From positions 101,351,897 to 101,415,896 of the forward strand of contig NC_081407.1 of the NCBI RefSeq assembly GCF_030272615.1: a stretch of DNA of 64,000 bases, written 5' to 3'. The position numbers were made by a program, and so were the translations under genes. Source of the stretch: Cryptomeria japonica. Lineage: Eukaryota > Streptophyta > Pinopsida > Cupressales > Cupressaceae. The notes under the pieces are model-generated. The model saw nothing but the letters and a program-made list of their open reading frames with translations. It had not been told where the DNA came from and did not search any database. The first letter of the stretch is position 1, and the number at the start of each line of letters is the position of its first letter. Shown piece by piece: positions 23,621-35,526 of this stretch.

Positions 23621-26600
23621 ATGGCTTTCACTTCTCATACTAGTTCTAGTGCATCTATCAAGTCTCCAAGCTTTATTCAACGCAAGTCTAAATATAATGC
23701 CTTGTCTCAAGTACCAGCTAGTGTTATAGTAGAAGAAGGAATCTCAGATTACATAGATTGCAAAATTGAAGACCTAGGGTCTCTAGCTATCCACTCGCAG
23801 CTAGGTTTATTTTGTGGAAAAGATAAGAAGATCAAACCAGAGTATATTATACTGGAGAAGAAGAAGCTCCACAATGCTGTTTACTTCATGGAAGATTTCA
23901 CAGATGATCACATTAGGATCATTCTAAGTAGAGTCCATGGTGACAAGACGTACCTGGAGAGAATGCATGATATTACATCGCAAGCAATTCATGCCATCAC
24001 CAATTTCTGCAATATAGGGGAAGTGCTAGCCCTAAGGACGGTAAGCAAGATTGAAATATCCAAGCTCACTGGTTCAATGAGCGACTCATGAGGTATGACT
24101 GTTAATTCCATCAAGGATGACCTCATGAAATATGTGTGCATGGTGATTGGATACCGAACATTCTCATCCAGCAGAATTAACTTTGTATCTGTTGCAGCGG
24201 TAAATGCTACTTACCGGATGATCAAGGAAGATGCATCATTCGACCTCTGCACTGGTATGCAATGGCAACTCCTATTGAATCTGAAATCAATCAAACAAGA
24301 TAACGCATTGAAATTCAAGTTTGGTCAACTACTAGTCAGATTATTATTTTATTTCCAAGGATACTTCCCAGGAGTGGGAAACATTCAGTTGTCTGCAGAC
24401 CAATCGGTTACCAAGCAGATCAAAGAAAGTCTGCAAGCAGTTGGAACTAGCTACCCTAAAGTTCTGAACAAATACTTTGATGAGTTCAGACACAAAATGA
24501 GCCAAAGGATGAGAATATCAGGTGATATTGTCAAGAAATATGAAGACGATATCTATTTCACCATTAAAGTGGATCAATGCATAATGGAGGCTGTTGAGCC
24601 TACAGAGGAAGAAGTGAAGCCAATGGGCTATGAGGTGATGTATGATATGCTGGACGGGTATGCCTCTACCCTTATTGCCTCACCTCTCTATCCAAAGGTG
24701 AAGAGAACCGAAACCTATCTAGAAAGGGTAACATCGATTAAGGAACCCTCTGCAAAGAAAGGAAAAGAACCTTTAGTGAAGAAGGCAAAAGCAGTGCCTT
24801 CAGCACTGGCATCGGTTACTACAGCAACTCCTAAAGTGACCAAGCGGTCACTGGCTAAAAAGAAACTAGAAGCAGCACCTGCTAAAGTCTTCGAGATGAA
24901 AAGGAAGACTAAAACCAAACCAATGAACCAAACTCTAAAGAGACTGTGTCTGAGGAGATGCCCAAGAAGGTCAGACAGACAAAGAATGAACTGGCATCAT
25001 CTGCACTGGTAAATATTGATATCTCTTCCTACAAACCTTTGACACATTGTCAAAGAAACATAAAAAATATTAGGAGAAAAGTGCTGAATGATTTGATTGA
25101 TTATTTTGATGATTTCAATGATGATGAAAAAGAAGCAGTTGAAAAAGAAATCATTAAGTATTTATGTATTAATGACTAGTCACCCTCAGAAATTAGATCT
25201 GAGACACTAGATTCTTTGTACAAATCCTTAGATAATAAATGGCGCATTGCCATAGAGAAAGAATAGGAAATGAGGGAGAAATTTTTTGCTCAATACTTTC
25301 CTGACCTGTCCAATTCAGAATTATTTGATGTCATCAACCAAAATAAAGGACTCTTCTTCACCAGAAGAAGACTCTAGTTGTTGGAAGGAAGAATAGATAA
25401 TGTTGAAAAATATACTCATCTGCATATGACAACAACAATTCAAATGCATAAAGCACTTCAAGATAGCAAGAAGGCTGAACAAGAACCGACAACGACACAA
25501 CCAGATGAAGTGTTTGATGATGAAGGAAATTCGGTTGTTGAACCGATTGAAACTATTGATATCAATGCTCTGGACGTAGAGGATGTTACTCAGGAAACAC
25601 CATCTGGAGGAACAAAACAGGAGCAACAAGCTGAATAGGCTGATAAACAAGCCGAGGACAGACAAGAAGCAGAAAAGGAATAGGAAAAGAAGCAAAAAAA
25701 GGATGAAGATGAGGAGAAGTGGAAAGAGAAGGAAAAGAAAAAAGAGGAAGAGGAGAAGAGAAAAGAAGATGAGAAAAAGAAGAAGAAAGAAGAAGAAGAA
25801 AAGGAAGAGGAGAAGAGGAAGGAAGCAGAGAAGAAGAAGAAGGAAGAGGAAGAGAAAGAAGAGGAGAAGCAGAAGGAAGCAGAAGGGAAGAAGGCAGAGG
25901 AAGACAAAGCAGAGGAGAAGAGGATAGAAGCTGAAAGGAAGAAGGTAAAGGAAGACAAAGTAGAGGAGAAGAGGATATAAGCTGAGAAGAAGAAGGCAGA
26001 GGAAGACAAAGTAGAGGAGAAGAGGATAGAAGCAGAAAAGAAAAATGCAAAGGAGGACAAAGAAGAGGAGAAGAGGAGAGAAGTGGAGAAGAAAAAGGTA
26101 GAGGAGGATAAGGAAAAAGAGAAGAGGAGAGAAGTGAAAAAGAAGAAATCTAAAGAGAACAAGGAAAGAGAAGCGGTAAAGAGCACCCAGATGGAGACTC
26201 CGAAGGCAACCGATAGTCAAGCCAAACTGACTAACCTCACTAGTCCTATCAACCTCTAGTCTACAAGTGAAATGGAGCTGATGCAGAGCATCAAGGTTGC
26301 TCAAGAACACCTTGAAGTCATACGGAGGAAAAAGGAACAAGATGTGATCCAAGTGGCGATGGACACTCTTACCGGTTTGATACCCGGTACAAACCTTCCC
26401 AACATTGAATCACCACTGGCTAAACTAAAACTCCTATGCATAGTAGTGGATGATCAGGTGCAGAGCCTAGAAGAGGCAACAGAGGAAAATGTCAAGAAAG
26501 AGCATCAAAAATCTCTAAATATTGCTTTGGTGAAGAAGTTAAATGAGCTCCGGTCTAAACTGCAAAAAGAACAAAAGGATATAAGGAATGCTCTAGATGA

Positions 26601-27054
26601 GGGGAATCTTCTACTCAACAAGATTTGCCAACCCCATCTATTCTATGATGATGTACTAGCTCAAAATAAAAAGCTTCAATCCAACTTACAATCCTACATG
26701 AGCACATTCAAGCCGCCTTATGACTCCTTCACAGCTTATGGGCAAACCGTTCACCGGTTTCACATCCTAGCTAAAATAGAGCATGAGATCAGCACTCGGT
26801 CTTGAGATTTGCAGGAGCTACAACTGGTTCTACTCCCATGTCTGCAAATTCTTCAGAAGTGCTATCTAAATCTGGATGCCTTAACAGTGACAAAGGAGAT
26901 GAGCACAATTGACACCATGGAAGAACAGGTCTCCCAGATGTAGATAGAGAAAGAAGTAGCCACCTCCCTACTTGAGTCCTAGTCTTTATCGATGAAACAA
27001 TTCTTACAGGACTTTAAATTTGTTTTTGACAAGTTCTATTCCTTATTGTCATAA
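23621..27054 (+). pseudogene. Large unknown protein replacing pol in the LTR element
   Basis: About 1,140 codons. Residues 1-300 look globular (GISDYIDCKIEDLG, FCGKDKKIKPEYI, FGQLLVRLLFYFQGYFPG, DEFRHKMSQRMRI); I recognise no family, though the middle is loosely like plant transposon proteins of unknown function. A Lys/Pro/Ala linker follows, then DYFDDFNDDEKEA, then about 180 residues of Lys/Glu repeats (25640-26190; units like EEEKRKEAEKKK), then a helical C-terminal part (LVKKLNELRSKLQKEQKDI). Breaks: TGA at 24089-24091 (SDS*GMT), a frameshift near 24920, and later stops that are mainly TAG (for example 25180, 25264, 25636, 25681, 26258), plus one TAA near 25978. No polymerase, protease or integrase residues are seen. 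It may be a captured host gene or a structural protein of the element. Confidence 0.7.
25640..26190 (+). repeat. AAG/GAG-rich coding repeat (Lys/Glu coiled coil)
   Basis: Imperfect repeats of about 45-60 bases with the recurrent peptide AEEDKVEEKRIEAE at 25890-26040. The purine-rich plus strand makes long spurious Leu/Ser/Phe ORFs on the other strand. Confidence 0.75.
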
Positions 27055-27349
27055 ACTTTTATTATTTTAATATCAAATGAAAACAAGGGTTGTTCAACTA
27101 CACTTTGTCATTGTTGGCACAGGGGGAGAAGTATTCTAAGGAGGACAAGTATCTGGTATTTAAAATTAAAATTTTGGTATATGCTCTGAATATCTCAATG
27201 TTTATGCTCTGTATGAAAAATTGTTATACATTGTATTGTTAAAGGGATAGTGTATATGCTTAGGGGGAGCAACTTTGCTAATGGCATGATTTTGTTGTAA
27301 AACACTTAGATGTCAAAATTTTATTTTCCTAAGTGTTGCCATCAATGCC

Positions 27350-27360
27350 AAAGGGGGAGA
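27350..27360 (+). promoter_or_regulatory. Polypurine tract of the pol-less element
   Basis: AAAGGGGGAGA, one base before the 3' LTR, is the usual plus-strand primer site. Related G-runs occur upstream at about 27120 and 27261, as if the tract had been duplicated. Confidence 0.85.
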
Positions 27361-27361
27361 T

Positions 27362-28550
27362 TGTTGGCATTTTTTATGTTTATGATGTGATTATCATTGA
27401 TGGACACACACTTGCATTGAGATCTCCTTTATATGTATGAGTTAGAGCTCAACCGGTATTTGTTCCAACTGGTATGTTGTATTGTAGTCTTTAGACTATT
27501 GGTGTTTTGCAGAATGTGTTTACCGGTCTGAAGCAGCATGTTGACCCCAAGCGGTTCATGGATCTCAAGTGGTACGAGGGATCAAAACAGCATAACACAT
27601 TTTTACCAGTCTTCATTTTTGTCAAACTGGCAACCAGTATTCTGCTTGAACCGGTATTGTGTATGAATCGGTAATACTCTGTGATGAGTTACCAACCGAC
27701 ATTTTTGTAATGAGTTACCATCCACCGATTGTTTGATGCTGCTGACACTTTAACGGTGCTTTTTATGTCGTGTTACCAGAATATGTCTAGGTGCATTGAA
27801 CCTAGGAAATTGTATTGTAATCCTATTGGACCGACATGACATCAGACTCCTTTATAAGGACATCATGTCTAGGGTTTTATGTTTTTGTCGAGGGTATAAT
27901 GTTGTTGTTAGGATTTAAGGTGGTTGATGATTTTTTGTATGACTGATATTATATGTGAAAGATCAATCTTTGTGAGAGGTAACTAAGTGTGAGTTACAAA
28001 AGATTGGAGTAATGCTAAAATGCATTAGCTATGAGCTATACTGGATCTAACCAAGCAATATGTGCTATTTGCTAGATCATATACTTGTTGATTACTCACC
28101 TCTTTGAAAAGTCTGAAGCCCTTAACCAGGTACACTTAGAGTAGCCTTTGTAAAATCCTCTAACAAGGTGGTTCACATCTGTGGATCTAAAATCCTCTAG
28201 CAAGGTAGTCCTTGATCGGACTTATCTCCTAACAGAGAGTGAGATTCCTAACAGGATCTGTTCTGGTAAAGAACATTGTAAGACCTTAACCAGTCTGGTT
28301 CCTATTCTATAGATAGTGACTTATGAGTTTCATCTCTCCATGGTTTTTCCCATTTGGGTTTCCACATCAAATATCTTGTGTTATGGTGGTATTCCTTCTA
28401 TGGTTGAATGTCTTATTTGTATTTTGGTTTGCATGTGTGTTAATCAGTTTGTTTGTTAAACTGTTTTACTAGTTTATCACTAGACTATTTAAGTGATTGA
28501 GTGCAAGATTTTTGGCATACTAATTCACCCCCCCCTCTTAGTATTCATCA
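27362..28550 (+). repeat. 3' LTR of the pol-less element
   Basis: 1,189 bp, same ends as the 5' LTR, followed by TTATT. It differs from the 5' LTR by scattered substitutions and small indels, so the insertion is not very recent. Confidence 0.93.
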
Positions 28551-28555
28551 TTATT

Positions 28556-28703
28556 ATGCTTTTTTATCTATTTCATAGTGTCTTTCTTGATATTCTTGAT
28601 ATGCTTGTTTAGGAAAGTGTTTTGCTTATGATTTCTAACACTAACAAATTGGTTTTCTTGTTTTTTTTTATCATGACCAACCTTCCCATTTTGCAGAGCA
28701 TCA
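28556..28703 (+). repeat. Tat 5' LTR, downstream part (candidate end)
   Basis: Sequence resumes after the nested element's TTATT. GAGCATCA at 28696-28703 followed by TTTGGTGAACC is my preferred LTR end and primer-binding site. A second candidate is TGGTGACTCC near 30179. The 3' LTR is truncated before this part, so the end cannot be confirmed here. Confidence 0.4.
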
Positions 28704-28767
28704 TTTGGTGAACCTGACATGAATCTAACAACAATTTTTCTTTAATAACTAACTTTTTGACTGTTTA

Positions 28768-29045
28768 GCTTGACATAGGTCGCGCTTCAGTGCTTTTGTT
28801 CACGCTTTAGCATTATTGTCATTTAGTAGTCTAGCGCTTTTGTTTCTACAATAACACTATTGTCCAATGTTTAGCACTTCTGTCTATAGTATAGCTCTTT
28901 TGTCTTTTTATTAGCATTTTTGTCTAGGTTTTAGCACTTTTTGTCCTTGTGCATTAATATTCTTCTTTAGCATTTTTGTCTACACTTTAGCATGTTTGTG
29001 TTAAGTAGCACATCTATTTTCACACAGAGTAGCGCTATTGTAAAA
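28768..29045 (+). repeat. TAGCGCTTTTGTC minisatellite in the Tat leader
   Basis: At least ten diverged copies of a TAGC(A/G)CTTTTGTC core spaced about 20-28 bases apart. The same core occurs in inverted orientation at 44190-44500, in the intron-like part of the antisense PMD gene. Confidence 0.75.
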
Positions 29046-30490
29046 AAACATTGTAAAAAGGGCCTTGTAACCGATAAAATTATTTTTTTTAGGCTTTTCA
29101 AAGCCCACCATATCTTTGGATTTTACTAACTTTTTGTTTCATGTGTAGGTTTGAAACTAACCTTTTTGTGGCTTAAGATAAAAAACACTTCATTTTTGGT
29201 GCTTTAAAACTTACAAAAACAAATTTTTGTTTTTTCATGCAAGATAGGCAAACTTAAAAAATTTCCTTTGGTGCTTAAAAATAAATTGTAGGAACACTTC
29301 ATTTTGGTGATCTAAAAATTCACAAAAACAACTTTGTTTCTTGCAAGTTAGGATACACTCTATTTTGGTGCTTAAAACAAGACAAGGCAAATCTCATTTT
29401 ATTGCATCAAACTTAAAGAAAACTCACAATCAACACTTCAATTTTTGGTGCAAGTAAAAAAGAACAATCAACTTGTCTCATTTTGTAAAAACGATTTACT
29501 TCATGCATACATGTTTCAATTTCAGTTGACCAGGATTTCAAATTCCTAGTTTACTCAAACATATTGCCTTTAAAGTTAAAAATAACATCATGGTTGTTGG
29601 AGCAACATCTCCAAATAGATAAAACATCATTTCAATGACAAGTTAAAAAGAACAAGTGTATTTTGTGTTTGGCACACTTGTGCAAAAGAGTTTGTCGAGT
29701 GGTCCTACTTCTAACACACACTATCCTCTCCCTTGGCTTTCGTGGTCCTAGGTGCAAGAGAAAAGTGTTAGTAACACTCAAGTTTTGTCTTTTTAAGAGA
29801 GGCCTGCCAAGAGATCGATCACTCTTGGGAACGACCTCGCGCGGTAAATCCTGCGAGCTGCTATAGAAATTAGGTGAGAGAAAAAGTTGTAGCCTTGGGT
29901 ATAGCTGTTCCTATAGTGTAATTTGCCAAAAGGACAAATGGGCCCCACCACAAGTTACAAATCTCTTAAGTGAGTCACTGTAGAATGAACTTATGTCCAA
30001 AAACATCGAACATTACTAAACACCTTTAAGTAGTAGCCCACCCATTCTATTGATTGAGGATATTTGTGAGAAGTTCAGTGCAAGAGCATAGAAGGTTTTG
30101 CTCCCAAGATACTCACCATACATATTTCCTTGAGTAGAAACATAGCTTTTTGAAAGGTTACTTGTAACCCGATAAAAGTGGTGACTCCCGCATCATAGGG
30201 ATCATCTATTCGTTATGCTCGTGCAAGACTTGGTATATCACATCCTTACCCGCCATGGCAAGATTCATAAGGTATGTACTACCAAAGTCGAAGAAATATC
30301 AAGATGTGGGCTGAAATTATCACAACTGGGCATTTGACCTTAGGGATAAAGAGTGTTTGAAGTATTTTCTTTTTTTTGTCAGACCAGTGCAAATTGAGCC
30401 AACTTCAGGCTTTGAAAAACAACTAAAATACATTTGAAGGAAAGGGTCATAAAAGTCCAAGGATTGGGTTAATCTAGACCCACACTTACT
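29046..30490 (+). other. Tat leader, non-coding
   Basis: No supported gene. 29165-29460 has a degenerate repeat with core CACTTCATTTTTGGTGC. A primer-site-like TGGTGACTCC lies near 30179 after a TAACCCGATAAAA motif. Long leaders are common in Tat and Ogre elements. Confidence 0.5.
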
Positions 30491-30655
30491 TGTGCCTTTT
30501 GAGGCAACATTCTTGTGTTTGTGTGCTTGCTTTGTTCTCTTGTCAAAGGAAATTCAAAAATCAGTTCCAATAACAAGTATTCATCCAACACCAACATTTT
30601 CAAAAATACCAACAAAAAGATCAAAAACAAGTGCAACAGAGAAAGTATCAAACTA

Positions 30656-31037
30656 TATGACCGTTCTTCACATCTTGAGAAAGAAGAATCTTCATCAACA
30701 TGTCAACTTGAAGAGAAGACCATTGACCTCAAAGGCTTTCATAAAACGGAGGAAATTCTTCTATCTTAATAGACAAATCTTTGTCTCTCATAAAACCTTC
30801 CTGCATCATATGCGTCTATACCTTCAAGGGAAAACAAATGAGTTTGATCAGGATTCATTAAACCATTGGGCTTTTACTCAATACCGAGCTTTGAGTTATC
30901 ACAAGAACAAGGGAGGCAAGATCAATCCTATCTTCTTTCCAGACATTTGTATCACATATAACTCAACTAGGGAAGAACCACCAACCCCTGAACAAGAAGA
31001 GGAAGAGTTTGTTCCTTTTGTAACACAAAGTTTCTAA
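30656..31037 (+). CDS. Small basic ORF upstream of gag (Tat ORF1-like)
   Basis: An uninterrupted frame starts at ATG 30656 (MTVLHILRKK) and ends at TAA 31037, about 126 codons; the frame stays open upstream to 30492. The first half is basic (LKRRPLTSKAFIKRRKFFY); the end is acidic and proline-rich (EEPPTPEQEEEE). Ogre elements, also Tat-clade, carry an extra ORF before gag; position and size fit that, but I see no sequence motif to prove it. It is the only Tat ORF here without a stop. Its coding status is uncertain. Confidence 0.45.
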
Positions 31038-31474
31038 TGAAGTTAAACCTTTGATCCAATATCCCATCCACACATCATCCATTCATTTCAACTCTCAAAA
31101 TATCAAGAGGTTTTTATCCTAAGTTCTCTTTAGAAATTGCTTGAATCAAACATAAAACATCACTTTTTAGAGTGTCTCTACATCTAGGATAAACTCCTCC
31201 TAAGAGACATTTCTACATAGTTTAAAACTAGTCTATGAGTGCATCCTCTAATTACTAGGTAGTTGAGTCCGTAACACATCTCAGATCTCTCTAAACCTTA
31301 TCCCATCAAAATTTGTTAATTCAACACAACAAGCAATTCAAGAAAGAACTTTGGTAACATCTACCTTTACTGCTAGAGATTCATATGCAAAATACCCCAC
31401 CAAACATAAATCTCTCATTTCTTCAACAACTCATCATCATTTTCACCCAACTTCAACAAAAACTTGTAAACAAA

Positions 31475-33003
31475 ATGGCTCACACCAGATCTCGAACTAG
31501 ACAAATGGAAATTGAGGAAGAAGAGGAGGAAAATATCAATGAATTCCAAGAAGCTCTTGGAGGAAACGCAAATGACAAAAATCCAAGTACTCCTACTCCT
31601 ACAACAATTGAAAGAGCACAACACAACCCTCTCTTTAATCAATTGATTGATGAAATACTCAGGAGCAATGCAGATGCTCACTTTTTAAGACTTGCTCAAG
31701 AGGGAGCCAAACTACCCTCTAACTTTGACGTTGCACAACTCAGGTAAGCATTAGAACAACAAAGTCATAATGAGGATGATGAAAGAGGTTGAGATCACAT
31801 CAAATACAACCTTCATCAAGGTAATCCCCCACCTCCTCCTCCTCCAAATGAAATAGACATGTTGCGGCAAAAAGTTGAGAATCTTGCCCAACAACTTCAT
31901 AGTAGTGTGAAAACTAATCAGTTTTCACTTAACGACATTTGTCCCTATCCCTTTGATAGGAATCTTCATATGCCACCTTTTCCACGAGGGTTTGAAACAC
32001 CCAAGTTTGGAAAGTACCAAGGAAAAGGAGATCCTTGCGATCATGTCAGAGAATTCCATTCCGCTTGCCTTGAAGTGGCATACGAGGATAAATACCTAAT
32101 GCGACTTTTCCCCCAAAGCTTGGGAGGAACAACCACTTTATGGTTTTCCCGATTACCAGGTGGCATTAGGACCTTTGAAGAACTTTTCCAGAAGTTCTTG
32201 GCACATCATTCACACAACATTGAACGTGATATCACAATGGCTGATCTATGTAACACTAAACAAAAGCCAGGAGAACTATTTTCAGTCTTTCTACAATGAT
32301 GGCATCAAATGTCTAGCAGACATTCCCTTCAATTACCTGAACAAGAATTAGTGGAAATATCTATTTCCAACTTAAATGACGAAATGGAATTTCACCTGGA
32401 CGTAAAAGACATAGATTCTTTCAATGACATGATCACTCAAGGTTTAAAGTGTGAGCGGGCCCTCATAAAAAAAGGGATGATCAAAATGTACAATGAGCCA
32501 AAGGACGTCCCTCATCCGCGCTTCAATAGTGACAAGCCTAACATCTGGAACAAAAACAAAAATGTTGTCAACGACGTGGTTGTGGATGAAAGAACTATCA
32601 AAAGTGCACAACCTATGGTCCGATTTATAGGACAAAATCCCCCACCCAAGAATAACACAACTGCTTCTCCAAATCAAGGATGCAATGTACCTCAAGAGGA
32701 AACCAGACATCATCAACAAAATTTTAAACCAAAATGAACATACACTCCCTTAGGGGAACCCTTTGAAATGGTGTTATGTCAATTGGTTTCTCAAAATCTG
32801 GTAACCTTACACAAAACATCAAATTACGAGCCTTGGGTCAAACCTTCATGGTGGAAGGATAATGAACATTGCATTTCCATCAAGGAAAAGGACATAAGAC
32901 AAGAAATTGTCACAGATTGAAAGATCTTATTCAAGATCTTATTGACTAAGGTGATATCAAAATAGAAGGACACAACCCAAAGACAACAAACAATGATCAT
33001 CTC
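31475..33003 (+). pseudogene. Tat gag (capsid domain and zinc knuckle)
   Basis: Start chosen at ATG 31475 (MAHTRSRTRQ); the frame is also open from 31385. The capsid region at about 31975-32330 shows PFPRGFETPKFGKYQGKGDP, MRLFPQSL, LWFSRLPGG and ITMADLCNTKQ, typical of Tat gag. A PLGEPFE motif and a knuckle region (FHQGKGHKTRNCH, about 32872-32915) follow. Breaks: TAA near 31744 (LR*ALEQQ), TGA at 32297-32299 (expected Arg before WHQM), TGA at 32735-32737, and a one-base shift near 32870 that splits the knuckle. Gag would package the element RNA in cytoplasmic particles. Confidence 0.85.
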
Positions 33004-35484
33004 ATGTTTAAAAATCCACTTCCATCACCAGATCAAAGGGGTCCTTCCACTTCAAGGAGAAACACAGATACCACTGATTATACGCGAGCTGCATATAATT
33101 GCACTGTGAATCACCTGTATGATGCCAGTGAACAAATTGCAACTATTACTATCAAAAATCCCAGTTCCAACGGCAATGTTGTTACATGTCACGGTAAGAT
33201 TACCATAAAAGCAGCTCCACAAGGCACCACATCTATCCCAAAGCAGTATAACCTTATGGATCAATTAGATAAAATGCCTGCACTGATATCTATCTTAGAG
33301 CTATTGTGCCTATCTCCATCTCATAGAACAATCTAGGATCAAGCTCTCCAAGAGGCATCAGTCCCTACAAACTTAAATACAAATCAGTTTCAAGCCATGG
33401 TTAGAAATCTAAGGTCATCACCTTCTCTCACTTTCTCTGAAAGTGATAACACATCCTTCCAGCAACCTCATAATGCCTCACTCCATATTGAAGGGTTTAT
33501 AAACCAACACAGGATCAAGCGAGTCTTGATCGACAATGGAGCAGGTCTGAATATTTGTACACTACAATTGGTCACAACATTGGGATATGCAATTGAATCA
33601 GTGGATCCCTGCAAGAAGATAACAATCAAAGCCTATGATGATGTAGAGTGGTCATCCAAAGGAGCAATGGTGCTACCAATTCGAGTGGGCCCCATAGTAA
33701 AACATATCATATGTCAAGTTCTGGACCTTCCTCTACCATACAATTTTTTGTTAGGAAGACCTTGGATACATGCCATGCAACTCGTTACATCCACCTACTA
33801 TCAGTGTATTAAGTTCCCTCACAATGGTGTAGAAATTACAATCCTAGGAGATGCAAATCCCTTTGCATATTGTCATGATATAAGTCATCAACCAGAGATT
33901 ATCATTCCCAACAATAGAGAAGCTATCCCCTCCACCTCATATGTAATTCTAGCTTCTCTTTCCAATTCAAGCACCATTATACCCAAGCAAGAAAAGCTCA
34001 AGATGAAAATGGTAGAGGAAGGCCCTGGGGAATACAATCTAAGCCAACTCTTTTGTGTTGGACAAATGCCCACTTCACCAAGAACTCATGGTAAACCTCA
34101 ACAATTACTTCAAGCACCACTGGTCAAACCAGCATGTACTTTGACATTGTTCATCCTGGGAAAGAGTCAAGAAGAAGAGACCAGGGATGAGGACTTAGCA
34201 GAATGGATCTATAAAGAGCCTATCACCAAGAACATCCCACATGCTAAGCTTCCTACTAATTAGTATGGAAAAGGCCTTCTCATTATGCAAAGAATGGGAT
34301 ATGATGGTCAAAGTGCTTTGGGACCTTGTAAGCAAGGGCAACATGAGCCGCTGTAGCTAGAATTAAAGCCCAAAGACAACACAAGCTTAGGCTTTCAAAA
34401 GGAGATCCTTCCTAAACTCAGATTCAAAGGGAAACCCAACAAACCTCTATATCAACCTACTACAAAGAGGTCACCTTTGATTATATCAGCAGCACCACGC
34501 ACCACACCAACTGCCCCACTGAGGCTAAAAATCCAAGCAAAACCATCCACAACACCAGTCATCCCACCAATCAAACCAGTAACCCCATCAATAGCAGCAA
34601 CGACATCAATAGCACCAATAACAGTAGCAACTGTATCAGAACCCCTAGCAATATCAACAACACCAACAATTCCAATAGAAGCAATAGAATCAACAATGTT
34701 GATACTCCTAGTATTAGGCTCATTGATCCCCATAATTCTTCCTGTAGCACCAATCATTCCATCTATCCAGGTACATCAGCTGATCACACTTGCAGTTTTT
34801 AACTCAAAGGATATCCCAATATGGTATAGCAACCAAATCTTGGAAAGTGACTCAGAGAATGACTCACATGAGTGGGAATTTGATTCAGTACCTCTAGATA
34901 CTTCAGATGAGGAAGACGTATCACCCCCTCCACCTCACAAGGACATCCCTATTTACGGAGAAGCACAAATAAAGACCTCTTGGGTTCCTGAACTAGAAAC
35001 ATCTTCCACAGACCCTATGTCACATCCTACGCCCGATTCTAATAGCGAGAGTACCATCGACGACCTTCACCATAATATCTTAACCCTCACTGACACATCT
35101 AACAAACTTAACCTAATCGATGAGGTAATGCCCATTATCCATCCTGAACTCATCGAATGGAACCAACCTAATCCCTCGTGCCTTGACCACTTCCAAAACG
35201 ATGAGGCAATCATTGACTTGTTGGAATTGTGGGATAACATACCGAGTGGGGATCACAAAGCTGGATTCGCCATAGAACTTAATAGCGCAACATACTTTGG
35301 GGTGGATGCCAAACCTTTTAGCAGCAAAAATATAACAATAAAACATGGATCTTCCAGTGCAAACCACACTGTGGCACTGTTTGATTCCACAAAAGTAAAA
35401 AGAAAAAGTGTATCCAACGGAGAAAACCTCTTTGAAGTGTCTGCGGATGAAAGGTTTGACATTCTCCCCTCTAGTACAAAGTAG
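33004..35484 (+). pseudogene. Tat protease region with G-patch-like motif and long linker
   Basis: A frame of about 825 codons continues the polyprotein. The retroviral-type aspartic protease is at about 33475-33800: VLIDNGAGLNIC carries the catalytic Asp (DNGA where DGGA or DSGA is usual) and NFLLGRPW is the second conserved block. Beyond a TAG at 34261-34263, about 34264-34345 reads YGKGLLIMQRMGYDG, a G-patch-like segment. A low-complexity Pro/Thr/Ile linker (34480-34770) and an acidic region follow. TAGs also occur at about 33334-33336 and 35482-35484. Protease would cut the Gag-Pol precursor. Confidence 0.78.
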
Positions 35485-35526
35485 GAAAGATCAACAATTC
35501 TCATCAAGGAAACAAAAGAATACAAT

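Larger units (their letters stand above)
20690..28550 (+). mobile_element. Complete LTR retrotransposon lacking pol, with a novel second gene
   Basis: LTRs at 20690-21869 and 27362-28550 are closely similar, begin TGTTGGC and end ATTCATCA, and the element is flanked by TTATT (20685-20689, 28551-28555). A primer-binding site follows the 5' LTR and a polypurine tract precedes the 3' LTR. Inside are a gag-like ORF (coiled coil plus four zinc knuckles) and, after a TATA-containing spacer, a long second gene. There is no protease, integrase, reverse transcriptase or RNase H motif anywhere in the 5.5-kb interior. The initiator-Met-type primer site is usual for Ty1/copia elements, so a copia-like parent is likely. 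It must have used another element's enzymes to move. It inserted into the 5' LTR of the Tat element and is therefore younger. Confidence 0.9.

Noticed and set aside
25321-26352. A 343-codon hydrophobic minus-strand ORF resembling a membrane protein
   Set aside because: It is the complement of the Lys/Glu repeat (AAG/GAG read as CTT/CTC gives Leu/Phe/Ser). The plus strand has the coherent coiled-coil reading.
30165-30200. TGGTGACTCC as the Tat primer-binding site
   Set aside because: Possible, but no LTR-type CA end precedes it and it would give a 2.9-kb LTR; the TTTGGTGAACC site at 28704 fits better. Kept only as an alternative.
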